DNA from: Cepaea nemoralis
Taxonomy: Eukaryota; Mollusca; Gastropoda; Stylommatophora; Helicidae
DNA length: 64,000 nt
Reading direction: 5' to 3'
Assembly (NCBI GenBank): GCA_014155875.1
Contig: JACEFZ010001393.1
Span: forward strand, 1 to 64,000
Shown here: one piece after another, positions 10,915-22,522 of the stretch
How the letters are laid out: the number at the start of each line of letters is the position of its first letter
Numbering within the stretch: position 1 is the stretch's first letter
The notes under the pieces: generated by a model
Database searches by the model: none
Seen by the model: only the letters and a program-made list of their open reading frames with translations
Told to the model about the DNA's origin: nothing
Position numbers and translations under genes: made by a program

Positions 10915-11135
10915 GATCAGCGTGGCCGAATGGATAAGAGCATTTGTTCTTAAACTTCCGGTGTGATGATGCCGAGGTAGCGGGTTCAACCCCTACACCG
11001 GTCAGTTAGACTAACATGTTGACTTCTCGTTCTTGGCTTGTGGAGTAAATTACAAGTACCTTAGAAGTTGGAGTGGGTTAGCCTGGTGGCGAGGGACACT
11101 GGTAATAGGGAAAGCTAATCCACGCAGCTTGCAGA
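10915..11135 (+). mobile_element. tRNA-headed SINE (family 1)
   Basis: A tRNA(Leu/Ser)-like head has an A-box region TGGCCGAATGGATAAGAG and a B-box GGGTTCAACCCC. A body with GTTGACTTCTCGTTCTTGG and AGGGACACTGGTAAT follows. Related copies are at 34,354-34,545 (-), 45,779-45,895 (+), 51,865-52,065 (+) and 4586 (+). Confidence 0.8.
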
Positions 11136-11149
11136 TCTACACATTGATA

Positions 11150-12356
11150 TGAAAGACATTAGACTTGTAAAACAACATAGATTGGAAACAACAATCTACC
11201 ATAAGGACTGATAATGAAGTAGGTCAATATCAGCCTATTAAGACAGGTTTGAGACAGGGATGTGTAATGTTTCCAGATCGGTTTTTCCTTATTCATTCAT
11301 TCATTCAGTAGTATGTCCTTTGCAGAACCTCGCTGCCATGACAACCTTCCAGAAAACCTGTCGATCATAAGCAAGATGTCCCGCGTCCGATACACCCATC
11401 TGGAGATCATCCGCCACATCCTGCACCCATCTTCTGTTGGGCCTTCCTCTTCCTCTCTCCCAGGCATAAACGCCTCCATTATTGTTCTCTCCAAACTTTC
11501 ATGACGTTTCAAGTGACCAAAATATTTCAGTTTTCTTTGTTTCATCGTCTTTAATAACCAACCTTCTTCAATATTCAGCTCTTGAAGTATGGATGCATTT
11601 GTTCTTTTCTTTACCCAAGATATTCTTAGAACTCGTCTGTAACATTTATATTCAAATTCATTTATGCGCTGTTCAGCTTGTTTACTAAGTGTCCAGGTCT
11701 CACAGGCATATGTTGCAATAAGAAAGATGCATGCTCTTAAAAATCTAATTGTTGTACTTCTGTCTGTCCCATTCCATAATCTATTCAGTTGTTTTAGTCT
11801 TTGAAGAGCAATTGATAGTCGTCGTTTAATTTCTTTCATTGTGTCACCGTTGTTGGTAATCAATGACCCAAGATATTCAAAATTTTCCACCACCTCCAAT
11901 GTTTCCTCATTAACATATATTTCTTTCTCCATAGTAGTTTTATCTGTATGCATTATCTTTGTTTTTGCTATGCAGTGAAAATATTTTCAGAAATGTAAAA
12001 GATATAAATGGAATGATCAAAAGGGGGACGAAATATCAATAACATTAGATATGCAGATGATACAGTATTTACTGCAATGACAATGGGCAGGACCTACAAG
12101 ATTTAGTAGATGCGGTTGTTGCACACAGTGAACAACTAGGGTTAGAATTAAATTAAAGAAGACACAGATTATGGTCGTCATTAGGAAGAACGAAATGCCA
12201 CAATGTAATATACAAGTAAATGGGAATATTCTTCAACAAGTGAATCGGTACAATTATCTAGGAACAGTCATAACATCTGATGGGAGATGCCTTGAAGAGA
12301 TTAGAATAAGTATCGCCATCTCCAAGGCAGTCTTTAGAAAGATGAACATGTAGTAA
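11150..12356 (+). pseudogene. RTE-like LINE RT pseudogene interrupted by another LINE
   Basis: The left part (to 11,284) encodes the RT motif IKTGLRQGCVMFPD. The right part (from 11,966) resumes with SENIFRNVKDINGMIKRGT, then the catalytic RYADDTV and, in another frame, KKTQIMV, followed by a thumb-like region with YNYLGTVITSDGRC. The two halves are colinear parts of one RT, separated by the minus-strand element at 11,285-11,965. Internal stops and shifts show it is dead. The 3' part is cut off where the 16-bp minisatellite begins. Confidence 0.75.
11285..11965 (-). mobile_element. 5'-truncated RTE/BovB-like LINE nested in another RT
   Basis: The minus-strand frame 11,953-11,297 (218 codons, continuing upstream as AKTKIM) is the C-terminal third of an RTE-type reverse transcriptase: a NFEYLGSLI thumb segment, then TYACETWTLSKQAEQRINEF, then KLKYFGHLKRHESLE. 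The 3' end is a CATT repeat (11,292-11,308). Truncation begins just after the catalytic core. A weak TSD, GTTTTTCCTTAT against GTTTTTGCTATG, flanks the insert. Confidence 0.75.
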
Positions 12357-12367
12357 GCATGTCTTTA

Positions 12368-14715
12368 AAAACACATACAATGTAGAACACAATGCATAAC
12401 ACAGACAATGTAGAACACAGACAATGTAGAACACAGACAATGTAGAACACAGACAATGTAGAACACAGACAATGTAGAACACAGACAATATAGAACACAG
12501 ACAATGTAGAACATAGACAAAATAGAACACAGACAATGTAGAACATAGACAATGTAGAACACAGACAATATAGAACACAGACAATGTAGAACACAGACAA
12601 TATAGAACACAGACAATGTAGAACACAGACAATGTAGAACACAGACAATGTAGAACATAGACAAAATAGAACACAGACAAAGTAGAACACAGACAATGTA
12701 GAATATAGACAATATAGAACAAAGACAATGTAGAACATAGACAATATAGAACACAGACAATGTAGAACACAGACAATGTAGAAAACAGACAATATAGAAC
12801 ACAGACAATGTAGAACACAGACAATATAGAACACAGACAATGTAGAACGCAGACAATATAGAACACAGACAATGTAGAACATAGACAATATAGAACACAG
12901 ACAATGTAGAACACAGACAATATAGAACACAGACAATGTAGAACACAGACAATATAGAACACAGACAATGTAGAACACAGACAATATAGAACACAGACAA
13001 TGTAGAACATAGACAAAATAGAACACAGACAAAGTAGAACACAGACAATGTAGAATATAGACAATATAGAACAAAGACAATGTAGAACATAGACAATATA
13101 GAACACAGACAATGTAGAACACAGACAATGTAGAAAACAGACAATGAATAACACAGACAATGTAGAACATAGACAATGTAGAACACAGACAGTATAGAAC
13201 ACAGACAGTATAGAACACAGACATTATAGAACACAGACAGTATAGAACACAGACAAGGTAGAACACAGACAATGTAGAACACAGACTGTATAGAACACAG
13301 ACAATGTAGAACACAGACAATGTATAACATATACAATGTAGAACGCAGACAATGTAGAACACAGACAGTATAGAACACAGACAGTATAGAACACAGACAG
13401 TATAGAACACAGACAGTATAGAACACAGAATGTATAGAACGCAGACAATGTAGAACGCAGACAGTATAGAACACAGACAGTATAGAACACAGACAGTATA
13501 GAACACAGACAGTATAGAACACAGACAGTATAGAACACAGACAGTATAGAACACAGACAGTATAGAACACAGACAGTATAGAACACAGACAGTATAGAAC
13601 GCAGACAATGTAGAACGCAGACAATGTAGAACACAGATAGTATAGAACACAGACAATGTAGAACACAGACAGTATAGAACACAGACAGTATAGAACACAG
13701 ACAGTATAGAACACAGACAGTATAGAACACAGACAAGGTAGAACATATACAATGTAGAACACAGACAGTATGGAACACAGACAGTATAGAACACAGACAA
13801 TGTAGAACACAGACAGTATAGAACACAGACAATGTAGAACACAGACAATGTAGAACACAGACAATGTAGAACATAGACAGTCTAGAACACAGACAGTATA
13901 GAACACAGACAATGTAGAAAACAGACAATGTAGAACACAGACAATGTAGAACACAGACAATGTAGAACACAGACAGTATAGAACACAGACAATGTAGAAA
14001 ACAGACAATGTAGAACACAGACAATGTAGAACACAGACAATGTAGAACACAGACAGTATAGAACACAGACAATGTAGAAAACAGACAATGTAGAACACAG
14101 ACAATGTATAACATAGACGATGTAGAACACGAGACAGTATAGAACACAGGACAGTATAGAAAACAGAATCAGTATAGAACACAGACAGTAAATAGAAACA
14201 GACAGTTATAGAACACGAGAAAATGGTAGAACACAGAGAGTATAGAACACAGACAGTATAGAGACAACTGACAGTATAAGAAAAAAGAAAAAACAGACCG
14301 TAGAGACACAGTACCAGGTATTAGAAACACAGACAGTAATAGAACCACAGACAGTATAGAACACAGACAGTATAGGAACACAGACAATGTAGAACAACGA
14401 CAATGTATAGACAATATACAGATGTGAAAACACAGACAGTATAGAACACAGACATATGTAGAGACACAGACAATTGTCCAACACAGACCGGATGTAGAAC
14501 ACAGAACAATGTAGAACACAGACAATATAGAACACAGACAATAATAGAAACACAGACAAGTATAGAACACAGACAATGTAGAACACATGACAATGTAGAC
14601 ACAGACAATGTAGAACACAGACAATGTAGAACGACAGACAAGTGGATAACATATACAATGTTAGAACAGCTAGACAGTAATAGAACACAGACAATGTAGA
14701 ACACAGACAGTATAG
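12368..14715. repeat. 16-bp minisatellite, about 147 units
   Basis: Units of ACAATGTAGAACACAG and variants (ACAATAT, ACAGTAT) run for 2.35 kb. The left half is mostly ACAATGT/ACAATAT and the right half is rich in ACAGTAT. Because 16 is not a multiple of three and the unit has no stop in its complement, all three minus frames stay open (spurious ORFs up to 605 codons). From about 14,110 to 14,700 many single-base insertions break the phase. The same unit occurs at 17,956-18,167, 22,172-22,205, 24,046-24,219 and 28,206-28,240. Confidence 0.97.
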
Positions 14716-14811
14716 TTAGTTAGTTAGTTAGTCGACAGATCATCCTCATTGCACATCGAACCATTCAGTCCATAAGTGCTCGGATCCCCTCCTCAGCAAA
14801 TCCAGCAACGT

Positions 14812-17235
14812 TTAGCGGCTAACGACGCCAGTTCTGTGTTGGTTTATCAATCTTCTTTGGCTTCCTGCGTAGTGTTCTTGTTTGGCCACCCCTCTTTTAA
14901 TTTGCTGCTCTCGCAGTCTGGCCATTGTTGTAGATTCACAGTCATCACTTGGTTCTCGCAAAAGTCTTACTTCTCGTAGAGCATTCAGAATGTCGGCCTG
15001 GTCCATGGCGCGTCCGCCCTCCACAGTAGCCTCACCTGCGAGCTTGTCAGCCCGCTCATTTCCTTGTACTCCCGCATGCCCTGGCACGAAGATGAAACTA
15101 ATCTTTGCCAGTCGAGACCGCTCCAGAGGCAGCAACCATTCTCTTCGGATCGACCCCTCCTCTATCCTCTTGATCATGTTCATTGAGTCGCTAAGGAAAC
15201 AAGCCCTAGTGAATGTCTGTGTCTCGAGCCATGTTATTGCTTTACTTACTGCCATGACTTCCATGGTCAGGCTACTTGTGGTTTCAGTGAAAGCACCAGA
15301 GTCCTCCTTCACAATTCTCCCTCCGGCCCGAGCTGTAAAGGCCCATGAGCTTCTCACATGTCGGACGACCGACCCATCTGTGTAGATGACCGCGTCACCG
15401 TCTAGCGAATTCTCGAAAATCAACGCTTGTACTTCAGCCTCAACAGCAGCCGGATTTTCTTGTCTGCATTTTCTATCTAGTTGGATGCAAACTGAAAAGG
15501 ATGTGCAGAAGTCTGTTGGCACTTGCACCCACTCCTCGCCAGGTTCTAAGTCCTCAAGTGAACACACCTGTTGAAGAATGTCTTCGGCTTGACCCATCCA
15601 CGACCGTCCTCTTTTTAACCTGCTGCCCTTCACCTTCCTAATTTCACTATGCAGTGGATGTTGTGTGTTTGCGTTAATTCTGAGGTAGGCGCGTGCCCTG
15701 CAACCTTGTATTCTCTCTTCAATGGTTGGAAAATCAAGAAGGTAGCGCATCGCCCTGCATGCTGTATCTCTTGTACATCCAAGAATAATGCGCATAGCTT
15801 CATTCTGTATCCTTTCCATCCTTTCTATCTGCTTATGGCTGAGAGTCAGGATTGCCATTGCATACTCCAAAACAGACATGACCAGCCCCTCGTACAGAAG
15901 ACATAGATGGCGCTGCTCACAGTTTGCTGCCGCCATCACCCGCATCGCTGCCAAACCCCGCTTGGCCTTTGTTATCACCTGGTCTATGTGCACATTATAA
16001 GCAAGGCTTCGATCAAACCGTATCCCCAGGTAATTCATTGCCTGCGTTCTTTCCACCGTCTCTGAACACAGCATTACAGTTGGTGTTGGAGTGTTGACAA
16101 TATGATTATTCAACGAGAACCAAGTCACTGTTGCCTTTGTTGGGTTGACCATTGCCCCAGCTTCATCACACCAAGTACTTATGCGATTGAGTTCGGTTTG
16201 TAGTTCCACAGCAACCTCCTCTCTATCCTTACCCTGAGGATACACTAAAACATCATCAGCATATGACAATGTCCTCTCAGGTCCAGTGATCTGCTCGCTG
16301 GTGATTCTCACTGTGTAGGCGTTGAACAGTACCGGAGATAATGGTGATCCCTGTGGTAGGCCAGGATATATTGTTGTTGGTTCCGAAGTCCAACTGCCAC
16401 ATCTAAAAATTACTTTCCGTTGGAAGAGGGCTGCAGCGATCCAACTAAGGAGGAATGGACTTACGTTTAGTTCGAGAAGCTGAAACATTAAAAAATCCAG
16501 TGGTACTCTGTTGTATGCGTCCTCAAGATCAATCGCTGCAGCAACGGTTTCAGTGCCTGAGTGGAAACCTTCATAGACATCCTGGGCAAAGACTGCTGCA
16601 TTGGTCCAGGTTTCTCTTTTTGGACGGTACCCACCCAGGGTAGGTGGGAAAACACCTTGCCTCTCTAGTTGGCTTGATATTTTCCTGGCAATTACCTTCT
16701 CCAGCAGCTTGCCTATTGTATTCTGCATGGTTATAATTCGATATCCCTGAATTTTTTTGTGGTCTTTGTCAGGCTTCGGCAAGGGAATCAGATAGCTGTG
16801 TAACCATTCCTCCTTGATGCTAGCACTCCCTATACTGTTGTTGTACATGTCTGCTAGTTTCTCTAGCTCATTGTCGGTACACCTATTTATGTCGTCGTAT
16901 CTTATGCCATCAGGACCTGGAGCACTGTTTTTTGATCGTCGAAGCACAGCCTTGATTTCTTTCACTGTCACTGTGTCTTCATCCGAAGTGTTCTGGGCCT
17001 TGCATCTGTCTGAGGTGACCTCCTTGGCCAGATTTCGGCCTCCCATGTCTGTCTGGTTGCTCTGCTCAAGGTAGCGTTCAAAGAGGGCTTTGCCCTTGTC
17101 CTCGTCAGTCCTCTGCCAGATGAGGTCAGCACCTTGGAAGTCAGAAATGCTCTTATTCTTGACTACACCACTCATGCTTTTATGTAGTCGCCAGAACAAT
17201 TTCAGTGACTTGTCTGTGCTTACTCTTTGACACAC
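14812..17235 (-). CDS. RT-RNase H part of I-clade LINE ORF2
   Basis: This 807-codon open frame copies LINE RNA into DNA at a nicked target and degrades the RNA strand. RT motifs in order: APGPDG (105-110), YRIITMQNTIGKLLEKVI (165-182), AAIDLEDAYNRV with the first catalytic Asp (233-244), GLPQGSPLSP (292-301), YADD (325-328) and NYLGI (401-405). RNase H follows with YTDGS (Asp620), Glu659, SDS (Asp683) and PGHAGVQGNERAD (His720, Asp730), so the D-E-D-D set is complete. The listed start is a GTG inside a longer frame, since WAE precedes it, so it is not a true N-terminus. The upstream endonuclease is out of frame. The RT-RNase H part itself looks undamaged. Confidence 0.88.
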   Translation of the reverse strand: MCQRVSTDKSLKLFWRLHKSMSGVVKNKSISDFQGADLIWQRTDEDKGKALFERYLEQSNQTDMGGRNLAKEVTSDRCKAQNTSDEDTVTVKEIKAVLRRSKNSAPGPDGIRYDDINRCTDNELEKLADMYNNSIGSASIKEEWLHSYLIPLPKPDKDHKKIQGYRIITMQNTIGKLLEKVIARKISSQLERQGVFPPTLGGYRPKRETWTNAAVFAQDVYEGFHSGTETVAAAIDLEDAYNRVPLDFLMFQLLELNVSPFLLSWIAAALFQRKVIFRCGSWTSEPTTIYPGLPQGSPLSPVLFNAYTVRITSEQITGPERTLSYADDVLVYPQGKDREEVAVELQTELNRISTWCDEAGAMVNPTKATVTWFSLNNHIVNTPTPTVMLCSETVERTQAMNYLGIRFDRSLAYNVHIDQVITKAKRGLAAMRVMAAANCEQRHLCLLYEGLVMSVLEYAMAILTLSHKQIERMERIQNEAMRIILGCTRDTACRAMRYLLDFPTIEERIQGCRARAYLRINANTQHPLHSEIRKVKGSRLKRGRSWMGQAEDILQQVCSLEDLEPGEEWVQVPTDFCTSFSVCIQLDRKCRQENPAAVEAEVQALIFENSLDGDAVIYTDGSVVRHVRSSWAFTARAGGRIVKEDSGAFTETTSSLTMEVMAVSKAITWLETQTFTRACFLSDSMNMIKRIEEGSIRREWLLPLERSRLAKISFIFVPGHAGVQGNERADKLAGEATVEGGRAMDQADILNALREVRLLREPSDDCESTTMARLREQQIKRGVAKQEHYAGSQRRLINQHRTGVVSR

Positions 17236-17955
17236 CTCTGCCCATTTTTCGCTTTTAACAACCTTGACCAGTTTTTTGAAAGTAGCTTACTTTTGTGTGC
17301 ATCTCTCTTTCTAAGTGCAAGCAGGGACTAGGATGACCAGCTCTGTTCTTCTTGGCATTTTGCCATCTCCTTACAGCACTACGCTTATCCACCCAAGCCT
17401 TCTCCACCTCGAAACTCCACCACGGTGGCTGCTCCCAGCTTTATTTTCCTGCCCTGAAACGTTCTGCGCTTGTCACGTCTTATTTTACTCACCACATCTT
17501 GCCCTGTACTGTCATACTGGAACGTCTTTACCTTTAGCTTGTGCTGCCTGGTTCTGCCTTTCTCCACCAGTATGCTGCAAGGGTGGTGGTCGCTGCCATG
17601 GTGTCCTAGGACACCCCATCTACACACTGTAGTGAGTGAAGGTGAAACTAGCGCCAGATCAATAGCACTGTCCTCATCGCCCGGACGGCTTGCTGTCCTG
17701 GTGACACAGCCACTGTTGATACAAACCAGGTCGATGGTTTCCAGTGCAGTCTCGAGCTCCTCCCCCTGTGTATTGGAGGAAGTGTTTCCCCATGATCTGC
17801 CTTTAGCGTTGAAGTCACCACAGAAAATAACATTTCTCTCGTGGCCTAATATGCCACTTAAGCACTGTCACTTCTGGGCGTCCACACTGGCATTGCGGGC
17901 ATAAACATTAACCAACACGAATGGTATACTGGAATGAACTCTCAACAACGTGAGA
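17236..17955 (-). pseudogene. APE endonuclease remnant of the same LINE
   Basis: Minus-strand reading gives PFVLVNVYARNAS, then FCGDFNAKGRSWGNTSSNTQ (catalytic GDFNAK), then CINSGC, then DLALVSPSL and LGHHGSDHHPC (catalytic SDHH). Frame changes near 17,260-17,390 separate it from the RT frame. Truncation removes the first catalytic Asn and Glu region at 17,955. Confidence 0.75.
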
Positions 17956-18167
17956 GACAGTATAGAACACAGACAGTATAGAACACAGACAGTATAGAAC
18001 ACAGACAGTATAGAACACAGACAGTATAGAACACAGACAGTATAGAACACAGACAGTATAGAACAAGGACAGTATAGAACACAGACAGTGTAGAACACAG
18101 ACAATGTAGAACACAGACAATGTAGAACACAGACAATGTAGAACACAGACAGTATAGAACACATACA
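17956..18167. repeat. 16-bp minisatellite segment between two LINEs
   Basis: Thirteen units of the 12,368 array, mostly ACAGTAT, lie between the I-type LINE and the RTE-type LINE. Its last unit ends in AACACATACA (18,158-18,167), which is the TSD of the RTE element. Confidence 0.95.
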
Positions 18168-21100
18168 TTCATTGGCACCTTTCCGTCTTGACAGACGATA
18201 GTTTGGTACATTGTGCTTTAAAAAGGCTTAATAACTACGATCCATGGCGGTGGCGAGTGTGGCTGGTAAGGCCAATTCTTGCTGCAAATGTTTGCCCACA
18301 GTAGGTGCATGTGAAAACATGGTCATTTCCACCATTTTGCACCATCTTACGTCTCTCACGCTCTGTGTGTGCTTTATCTGCAATCATTTTCTCCTTTGTC
18401 TTTATTCCGTTTCTGATAGTTGCCCTCCATGCAACACGTTCAGCGGCGACGTGCTCCCAATGTGCATTATCAATGCCTGTATCAATCATGTCCCGCTTAC
18501 ACACATCTTTGTATCGTAGTAGAGGCCGACCCTGAGATCTCCTACCCGTCTGTAATTCACCAAAAAAGATGTCCTTTGGTATTCTACCATCATCCATCCT
18601 CCTAACGTGTCCTATCCATCTAAGTCTACGAAGACTGAGCATGGAATACACCGTCACACAACCTGATCTTTCCAATACTTCAGTATTTGTGATTTTGTCT
18701 TGCCACTTAATACCAAGTATTCTTCGCAGACACCGCATATGAAAGCTGTTTAAACGTTTCTCTTGGCGTGAGTAAGTTGTCCAGGTTTCACTGCCATAAA
18801 GAAGAGTACTAAGGACACAGGCTTGGTAGACGAGGACCTTTGTTTTGGCAGTAAGCTTCCTGTTCTCCCAGACTCTTTTTGCTAACATGTTCATTGTTGT
18901 TGCTGCTTTGCCAATCCTGATGTTGATTTCCTGATCGAGGGATAATTTGCTATTTACCTCTGATCCTAGATATGTAAAATGGTCTACTATCTCCAGTTCG
19001 GCGTCGTCAATAAAGATTGATGGTACACCATGTGCACCTTGTGACATAATCTGTGTCTTCTTTTTGTTAATTGTTAAACCAAATTCAGAACAAGCATTGG
19101 AGAATGCAGATAGTAGATGTTGTAATTCTTCCTCAGAGTGGGTCGTAATCGCAGCATCATCCGCAAAAAGCAACTCTCTGATTAGTACCCTGCTAATTTT
19201 GGTCTTGGCCTTCAATCTCTGAGCATTATAGAGGCCACCATCTGAGCGTGAGTGAATGTATATACCATCATCCTGATCACGAAAGGCATATTTCAGTAGA
19301 AGTGAAAAGTATATCCCAAAGAGGGTGGGGGCTAGCACACAGCCTTGCTTAACTCCACTCTTGATTTCAAACTCTTCTGAAGTTGAGCCATCAAACTTGA
19401 TTATACCCTTCATGCCTGAGTGGAACGATTCCACAATGGACAGAAGAGTTGGTGGGCAGCCAATCTTCTTTAGTGCTTTGAACAGACCCTCACGACTGAC
19501 CAAATCGAATGCCTTTGTGAGGTCGATGAAGGCAATAAACAGTGGCTAATTTTGTTCCCGGCATTTTTCTTGTATCTGTCGCAATGAGAATATCATATCA
19601 ATGGTAGACCGGTTCTGACGGAAACCACACTGTGATTCGGGGTAGACTTGATCTCCCAGGACTTGAAGTCTGTGCAGGACAATTCTGGCAAATACTTTCC
19701 CAACAATACACAGAAGTGAGATACCCCTATAGTTTTAGGGGTATCTCTAAAAGTTACAGTCGCTCCGATCTCCCTTGTTCTTGTACAGCGTTATGATGTT
19801 TGAATCTTTGAAATCCTGTGGGACTTGTCCTTCTCGCCAGCATAGCTCTATTAGCTGGTGGATCTGTAGAGCGAGTGTGTCTTGCCCACTCCTGATCACC
19901 TCTATTGGAATCCCATCCTTACCTGGAGCCTTGCCAGATGCAAGCTCATTTATAGCACACTTAACTTCTGTTATAGTGGGAAGTGTGTCCAGGTGGTCAA
20001 GAGTTGGCAGGGCCTCTATGGCGTTGAGGGCATCATCCGCTAGCTTGGTCTCACTTGAGTAAAGCTCTAAATAGTGCTCGACCCATCTATCCATCTGCTG
20101 TTTCTTATCAGTGATGATTTCTCCAGTCAAGGTTTTCAGCGGTGCACTTCTTTTGATCATTGGACCACAGGCTTTCTTTATCCCTTCATACATGCTTCTG
20201 ATGTTTCCCTTATCACTTGCGATTTGAATGGACTCACATAACTTGATCCAATAGTCATTCGCACACTGCCTGGCAGCCTTTTGTACATCCTTCCTTGCTT
20301 GCTTCAGCTCACTCAGAGTGTTACGCGTTGGTCTTTCCTTGTTTCTTAAGAGAGCTATCTTCTTTTTATCAATCAAGGGCTGCAGTATCTGGCTGTTTGC
20401 CGCAAACCAGTCCTGCCTCTTATGATCCACAGTGCCGTAAACCCCTACCGCTGTTTTATAAATAGTTTCCTTAAGTTTACTCCATTTATCATTTACTATA
20501 CAATTTTCTGATGTATCATTGAAAGCGTCTTCAAGTTGCTGTTGAAATTCAAAGCACTTTCCAGGATCGTGAGTGTTAGTAATATTAATCCTGGGGCTAG
20601 ACTTGTGTTTAGCTGTGTAGATTCTCTTTGGTCTCAGTCTAACCCTTGCAACAACCAAAGAATGATCTGTATCACAGTCAGCACTGTGGTAACTTCGAAT
20701 TAATGATGTATGGTTCAGATGTTGTCTCCGTGTGATAATGAAGTCCAGCTGATGCCAATGGCTGGATCTTGGATGTTTCCATGTGACCTTATGCATCTCT
20801 TTTGTTTTAAAAAAGGAGTTTGTAATACATAGGTCATTTCTAGTGCAATGCTTCAGCAGCCTTTGCCCATTATCATTCATGCGACCGATGTTGTATTTTC
20901 CAAGGCACACTGGCCATGAACTCGAGTCCTTGCCCACACGAGCATTGAAATCATCGAGCATATAAATGTAGTCGGATTTTGGAACTGCCTTGATCGCAGA
21001 GTCTAGCTGCTCATAGAACATATCCTTCACATCATCAGAGGAAGCGAGTGTCGGTGCATATGCAGTGAGAATGGTGGCAAATCCACAGGAGGTTGCCAAG

Positions 21101-22161
21101 CGCAGTGATAATAATCTTTCATTACCTCCAGCTGGGATATCAATCATTCCCAGTAGCGAATTCTTCACTGCAAAGCCCACACCATGTTGCCTTTTTTCTG
21201 CCTGCCCTCTTCCCTTCCAAAAAAAGGTGTAATTGTTTTCCCTGAGTGACCCTTCCTCAGCGAGGCGAGTCTCCTGCAGGCCAGCAATATCAATGTTAAG
21301 ACGATCGAGTTCAGCATCAATCACAGCCGTTTTTCTCACATCGTCAATATTTGTCAAGTCAGTGGAAAATCCTGGACACATGGTTCTCACGTTCCAGGTT
21401 GCAAGCCGTAGCTTGAGGTTTCTATTCTTTTTATTAGTACCTGGTGCATTGGTTTTACAGCCTGCGATTCAGATTTTGTCCTAGCCCCAAGCACCCATTG
21501 AAGCAGGCAGGCTGTGGCGGATCAGCACCCAATTGGCTGGGGGCTGCCCAGCTTGAGGCGGGCGGTAGCTGATCAGTGACACCTGTAGGTGTCTCCCACC
21601 GTCAGAGGCAACGCGTGGCGCCCCATGTCTACGCCAACTGACAAGGACTTATAACCCGTAACAGTTGCCTCTCGCTTTGATTCCGAGACCGGTTAAGACC
21701 AGGGATGGAGTTATTGCCTCTCCATAGCACAAAGCCTGGGCTAAAATAAACAAACCATGTGTTGCCCATGCAGCATGATCCCTCTCTCGGCCTGCCTAGT
21801 TCACTCCAGAGGAAAGTTGACACCTATAATCTGGAACAAGACAAGCTGCAGAAGCTGCCGGATCAGCAAAGCAATGCTCTAACTGTCCGCCTGTCGGAGC
21901 TTCGATCCTAGACCAGCTGCCAACCAAGGCTTAGGGCCTGGTCTGCCCTGCCATGACTTATTTTGTCTTTGGGTTGCATTTCCTCGCACCAGGATAAGGC
22001 TAGTACCCTCCCAATTGCGCTCTTCCGCCCGAAGCCGTTGGCACAATGTGGGGTGTCAGGTTTGGTAAGCGCCGCCCAACATTCGGCGCTGACAGAAAGC
22101 AGGTAGTACCGTCTACTGTCATACGGTAGCTCAGTCATATCTGACTAAGACCTGACTACCA
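18168..22161 (-). mobile_element. full-length RTE-like LINE, copy A (inactive)
   Basis: This 3.99-kb element is flanked by a perfect 10-bp TSD, AACACATACA, at 18,158-18,167 and 22,162-22,171. The 5' region (21,391-22,161) is untranslated or poorly coding. A single ORF with endonuclease and RT follows. The 3' UTR is only about 67 nt, contains the hairpin CGTCTGTCAAGACGG and ends GGTGCCAATGAATG. A short 3' UTR, a single EN-RT ORF and an ATGA-type tail are RTE-like. The clade is not certain because the C-terminal zinc finger is unusual. Confidence 0.9.
18235..21390 (-). pseudogene. EN-RT ORF of RTE-like LINE, copy A, two stops
   Basis: The coding sequence is almost identical to the intact copy at 24,287-27,424 but has two lesions in the RT domain. 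A C-to-T change makes a TAG at 19,546-19,548, where the intact copy has Gln. An 18-nt insertion at 19,735-19,752 adds another in-frame TAG. The endonuclease motif is MLDDFNA here instead of MLGDFNA. The two residual frames are 21,390-19,747 (endonuclease and start of RT) and 19,503-18,235 (RT core with FADD, thumb and C2H2 finger). Confidence 0.9.
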
Positions 22162-22171
22162 AACACATACA

Positions 22172-22225
22172 ATGTAGAAGATATACAATATAGAACACAG
22201 ACAATAGAGATTAACAGAGTACACT
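22172..22225. repeat. minisatellite remnant
   Basis: Two or three degenerate 16-bp units (AATGTAGAAGATATAC, AATATAGAACACAGAC) continue the array to the right of the RTE element, showing that the LINE sits inside the array. The array then gives way to a SINE. Confidence 0.8.
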
Positions 22226-22486
22226 GCAAGAGTCCTGGTGGTGTAGTGATCAGCACGACTGCCCGCTGCCCCAATGATCGTGCGTATGATTCCACCTGGA
22301 GTTAGGGAAGCTTGTTACACATTCACCTGGTCACCGTGTGACATCCTAAAACGGGTACCAGGGCAAGCTCTCGCAAGTAAATGATGCCGGCGGGAAGATA
22401 ACGACCACCTGACCTGTCCTGCACCGATTGACATGTAAATATATGAGAAGAGCACCTTATACCCAATATGGCTAAATGTGTGGAAA

Positions 22487-22522
<36 letters not shown>

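Larger units (their letters stand above)
14716..17955 (-). mobile_element. I/Nimbus-like non-LTR retrotransposon, 5'-truncated
   Basis: The element lies inside the 16-bp minisatellite. GACAGTATAG flanks it at 14,706-14,715 and 17,956-17,965, a 10-bp TSD or simply the array unit. Its 3' end is a (CTAA)n tail followed by minisatellite. Reading 5' to 3' on the minus strand it holds the end of an APE endonuclease domain, a reverse transcriptase and an RNase H. The RNase H places it in the I superclade. Nimbus, described from a freshwater snail, is the nearest named type I know, and that assignment is inference. No ORF1/gag is present because of the truncation. Confidence 0.85.

Noticed and set aside
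12258..14704. Long Cys/Leu/Tyr/Val-rich minus-strand ORFs (up to 605 codons) resembling membrane proteins
   Set aside because: They are the 16-bp minisatellite read in three overlapping frames; all three are open only because the unit lacks stops.
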